DNA of 64,000 nt from Neoceratodus forsteri (lineage: Eukaryota > Chordata > Ceratodontiformes > Ceratodontidae). Positions 1-10,869 of the stretch are shown piece by piece (position 1 is the first letter of the stretch; the number at the start of each line of letters is the position of its first letter). A program made the translations under genes and the position numbers. The stretch is from assembly GCA_016271365.2 (NCBI GenBank), contig CM057449.1, forward strand, positions 1,566,636,501 through 1,566,700,500, written 5' to 3'. Below the pieces are notes generated by a model that worked only from the letters and a program-made list of their open reading frames with translations, was not told the DNA's origin and did no database searches.

Positions 1-154
1 ACTTCCTGCTGCTGCCCATGCCATCCTCCCATGACTGCCACAGTGCGATGATCCCAAGGACCTACAGCAAGAACACAGAGAACACATACTAATCCCCACC
101 AAGCACATGGCCACCCCACTAGTGAGACACTGCACACACAAGGTAGCCACCTAC

Positions 155-941
155 CTACACCCGAACGGCCACTAGGCTGCGTACCAGCCTTGGCCCTCCT
201 TCGCCATTTCTCAACAACTGCCGCAGCCCACTGCCTGTCCTCCAGCCCTGCAAGACACAACAGACAGAGGCCACCATGAGCAGACATGTCAGTGCACATC
301 CCCCCACACCACTGTAGGCATGCAGTGATGGTATACACAAGCAGTGCAACACCAGTGAATGGCCAATGCTGGCCACAGCTGCACACGGCAGCCATGCCCG
401 AACCACCAAAGTGCCCTGCCACAGATGTGCACTACACATGGTGGTCCAGCCCCAGGTGCCACACACTGTACCTGTCCCACACCCCAATGCAGTGATGCCC
501 ACCTCATGTGACATGCATGACAAGGCATCACAGGGATGGGGAAGCCACAGCCAAGTGTGCATGTGGGTATGTGCCCGTGTGATGTTGTGATGTGACCCCC
601 ACCTCCCCAACATGCATGCACCCATGCTGTCACCCACACATGACACCTACCTGGTCGTGACAGAGCACCCCCGTGTGCACAGTCCTGCAGACTGTACAGG
701 TGGGCACTGCCCCACCGCCTGAGGTTACCTTAACAGTGATGTCACTTTCACCCGTGCGGGGAACCCCAGTGTGCTGCACCAGCTGCTGAGTGATGGAGGC
801 CCACACCTCTGCTCTGGGCATCTGCAGGGCCTCACCCCCGAACAGCTGGCTGTCAACCCACATCACAAGGGCCACCAGATGGAGCAGCTCCATTTTGGAC
901 CAGTTCATGGTCCTTGGTTCAGTCTTCCCTTGCTTAGGCAT
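155..941 (-). pseudogene. Myb/SANT-like gene of a PIF/Harbinger element, two exons
   Basis: The first exon reads on the minus strand from an ATG at 941 to about 752. It contains a helix-rich segment (NWSKMELLHLVALVMW, then RAEVWASITQQLV) that fits the Myb/SANT-like DNA-binding proteins encoded by Harbinger transposons. A GTGAAAG donor at 751 and a TTGCAG acceptor ending at 248 give compatible phases. The second exon (from 247) then reads DRQWAAAVVEKWRRRAKAG, which resembles the basic end of such domains. In the family, this protein helps the transposase bind element ends and reach the nucleus. The splice model is my inference, and the reading frame runs out near 155. The gene lies opposite in strand to the second Myb-like gene at 2.3 kb, so it may come from a different Harbinger copy. 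It could also be a chance open frame, because only helix spacing and tryptophans support it. Confidence 0.4.
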
Positions 942-999
942 TGCCAGAGCAACTGTAGCAACACTAGGCCTATGCAGCACACTCGCAAAATGGCACCAA

Positions 1000-2300
1000 A
1001 TGCACCACTATGCCATGTGGATGCCCCCCGCTCACAGCAGCGTGAAGCATGATTAGTCAGTCATGCAGATGCATGCGCAATGTGCATTAGCATGGTGGGA
1101 ATGTGGGTCCATGGGTCATGACCGGGTCGTGCATGCATGACGCGTATGCATCCGCCATGATGTGTGTGGCATGGCCCATTGTGCAAGGCACCTGTGATGT
1201 GCAGTAACGTATTGCCACATCATCGAGCATCACTGGGCAGCTGGTGTACTGTGCATCATGCAAACTGATGTGCATGCTTGTACAGACAACACCATGCAAC
1301 ATGCAGCATATGCATGTCCGTGATGCAACTGTCATACCGATCGTGAATGTGTGCATTGCAGCAGCAGATGGTCACGGCAGGCATGGTGCATGCTCATAGA
1401 ATACGCCACTGCCCCTGAGCCCCATTCCGGGAGATGCCCCAAATACACAGCATATGCACAGGTAATGCACCATGTGGAAATGTGCTCAACTCAGCAGATG
1501 CGCCATGCTGATTGAGATGAACTGAGGGCAATTATGTAATTCACAATGTGCCCAAATCAGCCTAATTATGTAGTCTGGGGCATCTCAGCTGTTTAGCATC
1601 TCATTATCACTGTCCCAAACCTCATTTGCATGCCCTGAGTCATAAATGCTCCCAGATCAGCCCACATTGGGAATAGGTGACTGAGAGGAAACTCAGTCTT
1701 GAAGGTGGGTACACTCTAATTTTACATTTATGTCAGCAGGGCCTGTGGACTGGGACAGTGCACTAAGCAACCGTAGCCATGATCCAGGTACACTCAGGCA
1801 AGGGGAAGATTCAATGACTGCCACAGGACTGTCACACAGACACAGCTGTCACTGGACATGTCCAGCAGTGTTGACAATCCACATATTGAAATGGTCAGTG
1901 GACAGCCTGTCGTCATCTGCACATGTGCAGGGACACCTGCAGCACACCATGCAGAGTCACATAATGACCCACAGTCAGCCACAGTGTGGGGTGGGCCACT
2001 GGCATCTGCAGTCCCTGCACATACAGTCATGGGTGCATAGTGGCAGTAATGGGTGCATGGCTGCATGTGTATCAGTACATGCATCACATGTGGTACATCC
2101 ATGGCCATGCAGCTGTCCATGTCAGCTCAACTGCACATGCCGGATACAGCAGTGACAGCCCCACAACACCGCACACCCCAACATATGAGCATGGGCCAAA
2201 GGCCCTGTTGGACAGGTGCTGGGTTGGCCACACACATACACAGTACATAGCGAATAGTCACACTGGACCTACATGTGTATGGCTAATGACCATCTCCACT
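1000..2300. other. CATG/TGCA-rich stretch without recognised gene
   Basis: This stretch is full of CATG, TGCA and CACA words and almost lacks CpG, as expected for long-methylated transposon DNA. The short open frames here are not recognisable proteins. A block rich in AATTATGTAATTC-like words at about 1,540-1,580 may mark an edge between two Harbinger copies, but I could not find terminal inverted repeats. Confidence 0.4.
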
Positions 2301-2317
2301 CTACCACAGAAACCGCT

Positions 2318-2590
2318 ATGTCAGGAGGCAACAGTGCCACCAGTAGATGGTGGCCAAACTTCACGAAGGATGAAGAGCAGGCTCTCATCATGGTGTACCA
2401 CCTGAGGTGGGATGTACTGTCGGGCAGGGGTGGCAAATGGATGGCACGGAAGGAGGCCTGGGAGACAGTGGCCCATCATGTAAATGCCATGGGGACATAC
2501 AACAGGATCCCCCTGGAGTGCAGAAAGCATCTTAACGATGGCAAGAGGAGGGCAAAAGAGAAGGTGGCCCACATAGAAGCCTCCCTGTAG
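2318..2590 (+). CDS. Myb/SANT-like DNA-binding protein of PIF/Harbinger (exon 1)
   Basis: An uninterrupted 90-codon frame starts at the ATG at 2318, where the protein begins MSGGNSATSRWW. It stops with TAG at 2588-2590. It shows the usual layout of Harbinger-associated Myb-like proteins: an aromatic N-terminal helix (RWWPNFTKDEEQAL), a central W-x-VA stretch (AWETVAHHVNAMG) and a basic recognition helix (ECRKHLNDGKRRAKEKVAH). Family members are normally longer, with an acidic or proline-rich middle and a C-terminal coiled coil. Such segments follow in broken form at 3.2-4.2 kb, so this is probably the first exon of a decayed gene. An in-frame upstream ATG at 2273 is possible but adds nothing recognisable. 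The transposase at 5.2-6.9 kb is on the opposite strand, so the two genes point towards each other, an arrangement known in Harbinger elements. Confidence 0.6.
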   Translation: MSGGNSATSRWWPNFTKDEEQALIMVYHLRWDVLSGRGGKWMARKEAWETVAHHVNAMGTYNRIPLECRKHLNDGKRRAKEKVAHIEASL

Positions 2591-3193
2591 CACACAGGGG
2601 TGGACCACAGGCCAGTGTATGCCTGAGCCCCAATTAGGAGATCCTTGCAGCAACCATTGCCAGGGCAGCTGTGCAGGGCATCCCGGGAGGGGGGTTCCAG
2701 ACTGGTGGAAGCCCATCATAGCACTGTAAGTAGCAATGCACACCACCCGTGTCTGGCCCCATGTGTGCCCCAGCTGCCATGTCCATCCCATGGTGTGGTG
2801 CTGTGCAACCATGTTCCCAGGGGATGTGCCATGCATGGCTGTGGCACATGTGTGGTCCACTCTGTACTACACTGTGCGGGATGGCCCATGCCTGTGGTGT
2901 TACCTCCACAGGGCCAGTGCCAGCTGGGCTGCTGGGACACACACACTGTTGGATATGCATGTTGTAACATTGCCACGCATGGCACCATGTGGCCATGACC
3001 AGTCCCACCTGGATCAGGCACAGCAGGTGCATGGCCACCCCACCATTACTGGCACTGCATGGCCATGCCAGGGACTGTCATGAGCAACCATGGCAGAGCA
3101 CTGTGTCATACCGTACATGTCTGTGTGTGTGTCTGTCCATATGCCACTGTGTTGACCTGTTCACTAACCATGTTCTCTTTTCTTCTTTTCACA

Positions 3194-4210
3194 GCTCCAT
3201 CATGAATCACTGGTGCAGTCGTGGGCTCAGCTGCACAGGATGCCCTATCGAGTGATGATGCAGGCCCATCCCATAGGGCTGCAGGCACTGCAGTGGATGG
3301 TGCCATCCCTGGGCCATCCACCACACCAGGCCCACCTGCCCCAGCCCCAGTGGTGGTGGGCCCATCGGACACCTCAGCCAATGCTGTCACAGCAGGCAGT
3401 GATGACACCATATAGCTGGGGTGTCTGCTGGATTTCCCTGACAATGAACCTGCAGACACAGTGGACATTGCTGATGCCCTCATTGTGCTTGCTTCTGTCA
3501 TGCAGGGGGCATACAGCGATGTCCCTGTGGACGATGATGCCACACAGATAGTGGGGGGACACAGCCAACAGTGGGACATGCAGCACACATATTCCTGTGC
3601 AGGTGGCCCCTGATGCCACTGTTGGCCCTGCTGCATGTGACATGGTTGCAGAGGCCACATAGCTGCCCATGGAGGTGGTTGCTGTGCCCCCAGCATCTGG
3701 TCCAGGTGCGTTGGTGGGGCCAGCAAGGGCATCCTGTCCAGGTGCCGTGGGACCTACACAGGCGCTGATGGAATGTGATGACACCGGCTGTGGATGTGAT
3801 GGGGCTGTGCATGCCTAAGGCCCAGTCATGGTGCAGCCTGCCATGATACAACTGCTGCCCGTGGATGCAGCACAGCAGGCTGTTTCATCCCTTGCTCATC
3901 AGTGATGCCACTGTGACCAATCACCCGCTGACCGTGTGGAGGGCTATGTCTGCCTCCTGCATGACACAGTGGCAGGACAGGCAGCCCTATGTGTGGAGTT
4001 GAGGAGCCAATGGGCAGTGATGGTCTTTGAGCATGCATCCACAGCCTCACGGCAGGCCCAGATGTTGACCGAGGCACGCTTTATGCAGATGGGCATGACC
4101 GCAACATTGGAATGGACTGCAGCTGCTGTGGAGGCAGTGGTTGCATCCAGTATGGGACGTGGATATTGGGCATCCAGCTGGACACCCAGGAGCGCCTCCG
4201 GCACACCCAG
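3194..4210 (+). pseudogene. Degenerate downstream exons of the Myb-like gene
   Basis: A pyrimidine tract followed by CACAG at about 3180-3193 looks like a splice acceptor. Beyond it, one frame gives a Ser/Asp/Pro/Ala-rich linker (AAQDALSSDDAGPSHRAAG) with a stop near its start. Another frame at 3420-3550 is acidic (DNEPADTVDIADALIVLASV). At 3936-4140 a longer frame includes CLLHDTVAGQAALCVELRSQ and repeated Ala/Met/Thr heptad-like spacing. This order (acidic linker, then a helical C-terminus) is what Harbinger Myb-like proteins usually have after their DNA-binding domain. Several stops and frame changes show that it is not functional. The exon assignment is an inference. Confidence 0.35.
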
Positions 4211-4689
4211 GCAGCAGTGTCAGGTGGACCCATTGCTGCTGATGCCATCGCCTAACATTGCACCACCCAATGTCTGCAGCACGGACATGGCTCACAGTGC
4301 AACCACACCAATGAGCACCCATTCACAGTCTCATTGCAGTACCCCTACAGGGGTATTGGATACACCCCCTGTGGCTGGTGATTGGTGCAGCCACATCCAC
4401 CAGTCATGCAGAGGCTGCCCTCATGTCCATGGCGGCCTTAGCACTGCCCTGTGATGTCCAGGTCCCTGTTCCAATGGTAGCTGCACATTCCAACATTGTG
4501 TTCCACACACCTGGATGACAATGCCTGGGGTGGCTTGTGTGGCAGGCACCTGCCACAGTGCACTGCATTTGTGGACCCCTTATGCGGTGCCACCTGCATG
4601 GCTGCGTGCATCACTGTTGTGCTGTGTGGCATGGGCGTGATGAGTGTGATCCAGTGTCAGCTACGACTGTGTGTCAGCTGCGGTGCACA

Positions 4690-4931
4690 CTGATCCATGT
4701 CACCCCTGGCACTGTCAGAGTGGCACATGTGTGTGTTGTGGTGTGCACGTGTGTGTGTGTATATGTGTGTATGTGTCCACTCAATGCTGCTGCCTAGGGG
4801 TGTGTGTGTGTGTGTCTCCGTTCCTAGTAGTCTCTTGCATGTGTGAGGTCCACCGCTGTCCTGCCAACACTGTGTGGCAAGTGTTGTGTGTGTGTGTGTG
4901 TGTGTATGTGTGTGTATGTGCGTGCCTGTGA
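4690..4931 (+). repeat. Imperfect (TG)n microsatellite region
   Basis: Runs of TG/GT at about 4734-4775, 4800-4817 and 4886-4922 are interspersed with CA and TATG words. Open frames here translate to Val/Cys repeats and are artefacts of the repeat. Confidence 0.85.
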
Positions 4932-5199
4932 TGGGCAGTTTGCGTGCTGTGCTGTGTGAGCCATGCGATGCATGGCTCTGTGTCTACCTGTTGTCACCAT
5001 TGTGCACTTCCCAGATACATACCTCTGTTATTGACCTGCAGTTCCCAAAATGCTGCTCCACCAGCATGCTCCAATACTGTCTCACCAATGTGGCCCAGCA
5101 TGTGTCCCACCTGCCCATTGGTGGTAGTGTGTTTGGGCCCTATGACACTGCATCATCCTCCCCACCCTCCTTCTCCCTGGAACTGTCACCCTCACTGGC

Positions 5200-6890
5200 C
5201 TAGACAGGTATTCCACAGTCAATGGCCATGTTGTGTGGCATACAACATGCCAGGAATATGCCACAGGTCTTCTCAGGGCTATACAGTAGGGTCCCACTTG
5301 AACTACCCAGGCACCAGAAGCGCATCTTCATCACACCAAAGACACACCCGATGATGGTACGCGTAGCGGTGTGTGCCTCATTGTAACACTCCTCTGTCTC
5401 TGTTCCAAGTCATTGGAAGGGGGTGAGGAGCCAGGGCCTCAGTGGGTACGCAGCATCTCCTGTGGGGGGGACAGATGGCTGTTAGTACACTGGTCACATG
5501 TGCACGGTGTCCCCCCTGGCCCATGCTGCATTGGTGTGTGCGCTGCTCGTCCACCACTGATAGTGCCTGTCCCTACCCTGCAGTCGTACTCCCAGCATCC
5601 ACCTGCTGTTGCTTGGCCTGCAGCTGATGTGGGCCCCAGGCTAATGTTGCCATTGGGGTCCCATGTGCCACACCCATCATTGCCCTTGTACATGTTCCTG
5701 CCGCACGTGCCCTTCCATGACACTGTGCCCCACATTCCATGGCTTGCATGTGTGCCTCCCTGTACCAGCTGGCATCTGCCTGTATCCCTTAACACACCTC
5801 TGCTGTCCCACATCTGCTGCACCCTTTGTGCATGGTGCATCATGCTGTCTGTGCACACCCCATCCTGTAGCTATAAACCCTGTTATGCTGCTACATCTTT
5901 CAAAAAAGAGGTAAAACAGCAAAGACAACTTGAAGATGGGGGCTCAGAGTAATTTGGTTGGGAAGTGTTTCACAGAGAGGGTTGTGGATGCATGGAACGG
6001 CCTTCCGGAGGAGGCTGTGAGTCAAAACAGTGGTGGAAAATCAAGCATGGCTTGGACAGTCAAGTAAGGCAATTCTAGGGGTGGGGTAGAAAGAAGTAGG
6101 CTGCTGGTGAACTAGGATCTGCAGCTTATCCAGTAGGTAGGGAAATGGGCAGACTGGGTGGGCCAAGCAGTCCTTATCTGCCATCAAATTCTGTTTCTGT
6201 GTTTCTATGTTTCTACATGCCATGTCTCACGCACCTACTAAATGTCCTTTTGGTATGTCCCCTGCCTCAAATCTGTGGCCGAGAGTGGACTGTTGCCATA
6301 TGAAGGTGTCTTGTGTGCTCCCAGGGTGTGTGGCGCAGACATTGGTGATGCGCCCTGTGACATTGCACACCACCTGACAGTTGACAGAGTGGTATCCCTT
6401 GTGGTTTATGTATGCTATAGCGTCATCACCAGGTTGGTACACGAATTGCTACATGGATGCAGTCAATGGCCCCATGACGCCTGGCATACGTGCCACCCTG
6501 TAGAACCTCTGCATGGCTTCTGTCCGCTATGCCTGTGTGCTGGGGAAATGGATGTATTCTGAAGCATGTGATAGCAGTGCAGTGAGGAATCGTGTGAAGA
6601 GACAGGAAGTGGAGGCCTGTGATATGCCAGTGGTGTCCCCTGTAGGCCTCTGGAAGGTGCCTGTGGTGAGCAAACTCATTACTGTTGTCACCTTGGTCTC
6701 CACTGATATGGCATGACCGTGTTCAGTGGGTGCCTGCATCTTCTCATGGCACAGCTCACAGAGCTGCCTCAGAATGGCCCTGTTGAGGCGGTATCAGCCT
6801 ACTGTCTCCGCATCTGTCAGCTGCTCGAATGACAGCCTGGCACACTACCGCCGAGGGCCCGGCCGTCCACGGTGCCTTCCACCTCCTCAT
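5200..6890 (-). pseudogene. HARBI1-like transposase of PIF/Harbinger, split by an intron
   Basis: Read on the minus strand, this is a DDE nuclease of the HARBI1 family, which cuts and pastes Harbinger DNA. N-terminal helices (LNRAILRQLCEL, then TTGTFQRPTGD and GISQASTS) lie at 6850-6600. The first catalytic region GAIDCIHV is near 6470. INHKGYHSVNCQVVC is at about 6410-6370, and PGSTQDTFIW follows. The first exon ends KGHLVG at a GTGCGTGAG donor (6234). The next exon begins at 5459 after a CCCCCCACAG acceptor and reads GDAAYPLRPWLLTP, so the second catalytic Asp is present and the phase matches exactly. The third block reads TIIGCVFGVMKMRFWCLG, where the family has I-I-E-R: the catalytic Glu is replaced by Gly (codon 5349-5347). 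There is also a frameshift near 6450 and stops at about 5415 and 6840. The end is taken at the TAG at 5202-5200. The identification is firm; the exact start is not. Confidence 0.8.
5930..6218 (+). mobile_element. 5'-truncated CR1 LINE 3' end inside the transposase intron
   Basis: The sequence translates in part to the C-terminus of CR1 ORF2 (FTERVVDAWNGLPEEAV-like), followed by the typical tail with AACTAGGATCTGCAG, GGTGGGCCAAGCAGTCCTTA and a terminal repeated TTTCTATG. It lies inside the intron (5460-6234) of the Harbinger transposase, in the opposite orientation, so it arrived after the Harbinger copy. Confidence 0.85.
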
Positions 6891-7340
6891 CTCTTCATCC
6901 TCATTAGTAGCCCCACCATTATGAAGGGTGCTGCATTCATCCTGGTGCTCTGCTATTGCTCTCTGCCCCTCTCACTCTGACTCCCAGTGTTTGCTGGTGC
7001 TGCTGTTCTTCTGCTGACCTGCTGGTGGCTGGCAGTTAAGTCTGCTTCTTTTATACTTATCTTTTCATGGCACATTTGTTGCTTGCACTGGCTTTGCTCT
7101 GTAGTTGTGCCTTCATTTTGTACTGTGAAATGCTCTTTGCTGTGTATGCATATACATGCCCCCCCCCCAGAATGCACCGCATGTCATTATTTTGCGTCTA
7201 TGGTGCATCACATTCAGCGCAACACATCTGGAATGCCCTGGCACATCCGCCCTCTCTGTGAATCATTTTATGGCACATTTTTGGGTTGCGCTGGTGTATC
7301 TCATTTGCTCCTGGTGCATCTCTTTTGTGAATCTAGCTTA
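6891..7340. other. Probable right flank/terminal region of the Harbinger element
   Basis: This region is upstream of the transposase start. It carries GGCACATTTTTGGGTTGCGC and repeated GGTGCATC words of the kind seen at Harbinger ends. A run of C at 7159-7167 and a change to AT-rich sequence near 7330 suggest the boundary lies close to 7,330. No partner inverted repeat was found at the left. Confidence 0.3.
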
Positions 7341-7584
7341 TACTGTATAAGGGCTTCAAACATTTCTATTGCAAGAATACTTGTAGATCCTAAATGTACA
7401 TTTTTTTATGAGTGACCTGTAATAACTTAAAACAATTTTGCTAAACGTAAACTGAAGTGGACAAGGATCCGCTGCTGTTAGCACCTCAATAACCTGTCAC
7501 TGTAACTGTACAAATACTTCAAAACTTTAAACTCTGTCTTCCAGACTAGCAGGTAGTACAATAACACACGTGTACTACTAGTAC

Positions 7585-7790
7585 TAAAGCCTATACCCTG
7601 GAGCAGTTTTTTTTACATTTTTTGAAATTTATTAAACAAAGGTGAGAATGAGTTTCTTTTCGGGGGGTGGGGTATAAAAGTATGAAAGCCTATACCCTGG
7701 ATCATTGTTTTTTTTTTTTTTTAAACAATTTGTAAGATTTTTTTTACACGTATTAAACAAAAGTAAGAGCAAGTCTGGGGGGGAAGGGAT
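7585..7790 (+). repeat. Two-unit tandem duplication, ~97 bp
   Basis: AAAGCCTATACCCTGGA occurs at about 7587 and again at about 7684. Each copy is followed by a poly-T run, a TATTAAACAAA word and a G-run. The second unit is diverged. Long T runs lie at 7707-7722 and 7739-7745. Confidence 0.75.
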
Positions 7791-8222
7791 CTTATAAATT
7801 TTGAACTAGGAAGGAGTGCCACTGTAACAGTTCTGCTGAGCTCCCTATAGGATACCAAAAGGGCGTCTGCTGCATGTACTGACCCCAACCTCAAAAAAAT
7901 GATATGATCATCAAAATTGAAACAATAGTACAAATAATTATTTTGCATCCATATTTAATGGGTGGGCTTACAATATTAGAAGAATATTAGAAGAACCCTG
8001 AATGTAAATGAATGGGTGTCCTCTCCAGATCATTGATCATGTTACTTGGGTGTTTAAAAAAAAATGTCTACAGTTGGTACGGGAGATCAGGTCATCATTG
8101 GCTTGGACTGATCTACAGTACATGCCCCAGTAGCCCAAATTAGAATACATTCTTTGTATTTTGGCTGCATTCACTGACTAAGGGGGCCTTGACAGGGGTG
8201 CCTGATATCCCTTTACTTTTTG

Positions 8223-8735
8223 TTCTCTTTATAGAGTTTCTGGCTCATGCTATCTGACAATCAGAGGGTATAAATTTCTGTTTACACAGAAGATCTAATC
8301 TTGTACCTGGACACCAAAAATTAAATATTATTTCAGCTGGATTTAATTTTTAAATTTACTGCAACTGGCACCAGTCCCATTTCAATTACCACACCCACTG
8401 CCTCCTCTCTCCTCCTCCCTCCCTCTGAGTACTGACCACCCACACCAGTTCCCCAACCCAGCACCAGTCCCATTTCAATTATCCCACACACTCCCTCTCT
8501 CTGGCTGCCAGATATTAAATTAACTGCAATGGCCAGCTATAAAATAATATAAAATCACACCCACTCCCTCCCTCCCTCTGAGTGCTGAACACCCACACCT
8601 GTTCCCTGAACTGGCACCAGTCCCTTTTCAGTTATCCCACCCACTCCATTCCTCTGAGTGCCAGATATTAAATTTACTGCACCAGCTAACTATAAAATAA
8701 AGGGGCAAAATCTTATATCCTCTCCTTGACTATAA
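8223..8735 (+). repeat. Tandem repeat unit flanking the CR1 insertion (left part)
   Basis: The word series GCTCATGCTATCTGACAA ... GAGGGTATA ... CACCAAAAATTAAATATTATTTC ... CACCAGTCCCATTTCAATTA recurs at 13,830-14,000, on the other side of the CR1 LINE. Inside this stretch, the segment CTGGCACCAGTCCC through CTCTGAGTGC is itself repeated about three times (8350-8650). The region ends TCTCCTTGACTATAA, where the CR1 begins. Confidence 0.8.
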
Positions 8736-8793
8736 ATGTCTATAAGTGGGCTCATTTGTTTGATGTTTCACTGTGTAGCAGGCTGCATTTGTA

Positions 8794-8962
8794 GAGGCCT
8801 ATTTCTTCTGATTTAAAACCTATTTGGTGTGATTTAACGGGGGCTGTTTCTTTGAATCAGAGACCTATATCTTCTAATTTCAAGCCTATTTTGATGTGTT
8901 GTTGGTGAAGCTGTTTGAATTGGAGACCTGTTTCTTTTGGTACCAAACCTATTTGGGGAGCT
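8794..8962 (+). repeat. Three ~57-bp monomers in the CR1 5' UTR
   Basis: The words AGACCTATATCTTCTAATTT, AGGCCTATTTCTTCTGATTT and GAGACCTGTTTCTTTTGGTA recur with AACCTATTTGG-like ends, at about 57-bp steps. Monomeric 5' UTRs often hold internal promoters in LINEs. Promoter function here is only an inference. Confidence 0.6.
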
Positions 8963-9539
8963 TTGAGTAGAATTGTGATTCATTTTTGCTGGCTTCACTA
9001 GCTGCAAAGGTTAGTGCATAGTGGGGGAGGGATGCTAATGGTCTGACCAGAGGCCTCAGCTACCTGATTGTTTCTGGAAGACTTGGGTTAGTCCCACCCC
9101 AACCCCTCACTCCCACCCACCCTGGTCCATGATTTCCTTTATACCAGGGGTTCTGACATCACTTCCTCAAAAGGGCAAATGATATGCACCTGTAATAGCA
9201 TAAGCAGACATCCAGGAATGGAACAGCAGCAAGTGAAGAGGTGACTGCTATCTCAGTGGAAGGGAAGTAACTGCAAATTTAGGAGTTTTCATTGTTACTT
9301 CTTTGCATTGTTATTGGTTGTGCAATAGCTACTTAAAGTCTCTTTTTGAGTGTGGATAGGAAGGTTAGGAATATAAAAAGCAGTTGCTCAATCTATCTAA
9401 ATGTGTACAACAAAGGGGGTAAGGGAAATTTAGAAAAGAATGTTTTGCACTGATAGAGGGGGGAGAGGGGAGACTTGGGGGAGTATTTGGTATCCTGCAT
9501 CTGAAGGGTGGGGGTCGCTGAGGCAACGACAGCAATGGG

Positions 9540-10720
9540 TAGAGTGGTGGGCTGCAACAACTGTGGTGCACCAACCTTTCTAAAAATTGCCTGAAGTGTG
9601 GGAGGATGTTTAGTGTGCAACCACATAGAGAAACTTAGAAAGGAGATTGAGGGTCTGCAGGAGGAACTAAGACAGGCAAGGCAGATTGGGGGTGGGTTTA
9701 GCCCAATACTGGAGGGAGGAAGAATGGGAGATGGGGAAGGGCGATTTAAGCCAACAGTGGTGAGGAGAGGGTCAGAAGTGGGAGAAGCAGGGACAAGGGG
9801 GCCCAGGCCAGGAAGAACAATTGCCAGGGAAACCAGGTCAGGAGACAAAAGACAAATGGAAGGAGGAGATAGGGACTTGTGAGGGGAGGTGAAGTAGTGG
9901 CAAAAGCCATGGAGTGGAAAGGAGAGAACAGGTTACTATGAAGAGAGAGGGAACGGGCATTTGAGCAGGGTCTTCAGAAAATAGTTTTGTACTGCTAGAG
10001 AGGAAGAAGGTGGAGGAGGGAAATGATGAAATTAGAGGAGTAATTGATAAATGCCTGGGACCAAACTGGAGTGGGGGGAAGTTCTGCTGGGAGAATTGCA
10101 ACAGGGGCAAAATGGAGAAATGATGTGCAGGATGAAGAATAGGAGCTGGAAAGGAGAGAGGGAAAGAATGGAAGCAAGCAAGGAGTAAGAGTGGTGGAAT
10201 TTTAGTGCTGGGGGACTCAATACTAAGAGGAGTCAGGTGGGGTAGCAAGGGGGAGAGGCATAGTCGCATTTGGGTGGAGGCCATACCAGGAATGACAGCG
10301 TAAAGGTTGGGACAATCTGTTCTGAAATATGCTAGAAGGGGTAGGGACAAGCCTCATTTAATTATACATCTTGGGACGAATGACCTGGCTGACAAAACAA
10401 TAGATATAGTCCAGAGGAGGTTTGAGGAACTAGGACAATTATGTGAGGGGCAGGAAGATCAGTAACTTTTTTTTGGAGATACTTCCAGTGCCCAAGGCAA
10501 GCACAACAAGAAAACTGAGAATAGAGGAATTTAACGGATGGCTAAGAACCTGGTGTTGTGCTAAAGGATATGGGCTGTTGGAGGGGTTGGGGAGGGACCT
10601 GGGAGGACAGTAGTCTCTATGCCAAGGACAGACTACACTTGAGTGAGGAGGGAAAGAAAGTGCTGAAACAGAGGATGGAGGAGTACATTGAGGAAGTAGA
10701 GATTTTAAAGTAGGAGTGGA
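9540..10720 (+). pseudogene. CR1 ORF1: zinc-finger motif, coiled coil and SGNH-esterase domain
   Basis: The remains are in order. A C-x2-C ... C-x2-C-H cluster (CNNCGAPTFLKIA, then GGCLVCNHIEK) lies at about 9550-9630. A coiled coil follows (EKLRKEIEGLQEELRQARQ, 9630-9690). A serine esterase fold of the GDSL/SGNH type then shows all of its signature blocks: GDS in LVLGDSILRGV (codons 10211-10219), GTND in IIHLGTNDLAD (10373-10384) and D-R-L-H in DRLHLSEEG (10627-10638). CR1 ORF1 proteins are known to carry an esterase domain and to bind nucleic acid. Several stops and frame changes (for example after DRDL at 9882 and near 10460) make the gene non-functional as it stands. The uninterrupted frame 9598-9882 covers only the end of the zinc motif, the coiled coil and the linker. 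Confidence 0.75.
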
Positions 10721-10869
10721 GGGTGGCAATTGGGCAAGAGACATGCAGAGACCACAGGTTGGGAAACCATATGAGCTAACCCCCCATAACAGTGACAAAG
10801 GACAAATGGCAAGTACTATTGGTGATGCTAGTAAAGAAGGGCAGGTTAGGAGGGGGGAAAGGGTGGAAG

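Noticed and set aside
4690..4931. Cys/Val-rich open frames
   Set aside because: They are translations of a TG microsatellite.
9393..10350. Minus-strand Ser/Pro/Leu-rich frames across the CR1 ORF1 region
   Set aside because: They are shadows of the purine-rich plus-strand CR1 sequence.
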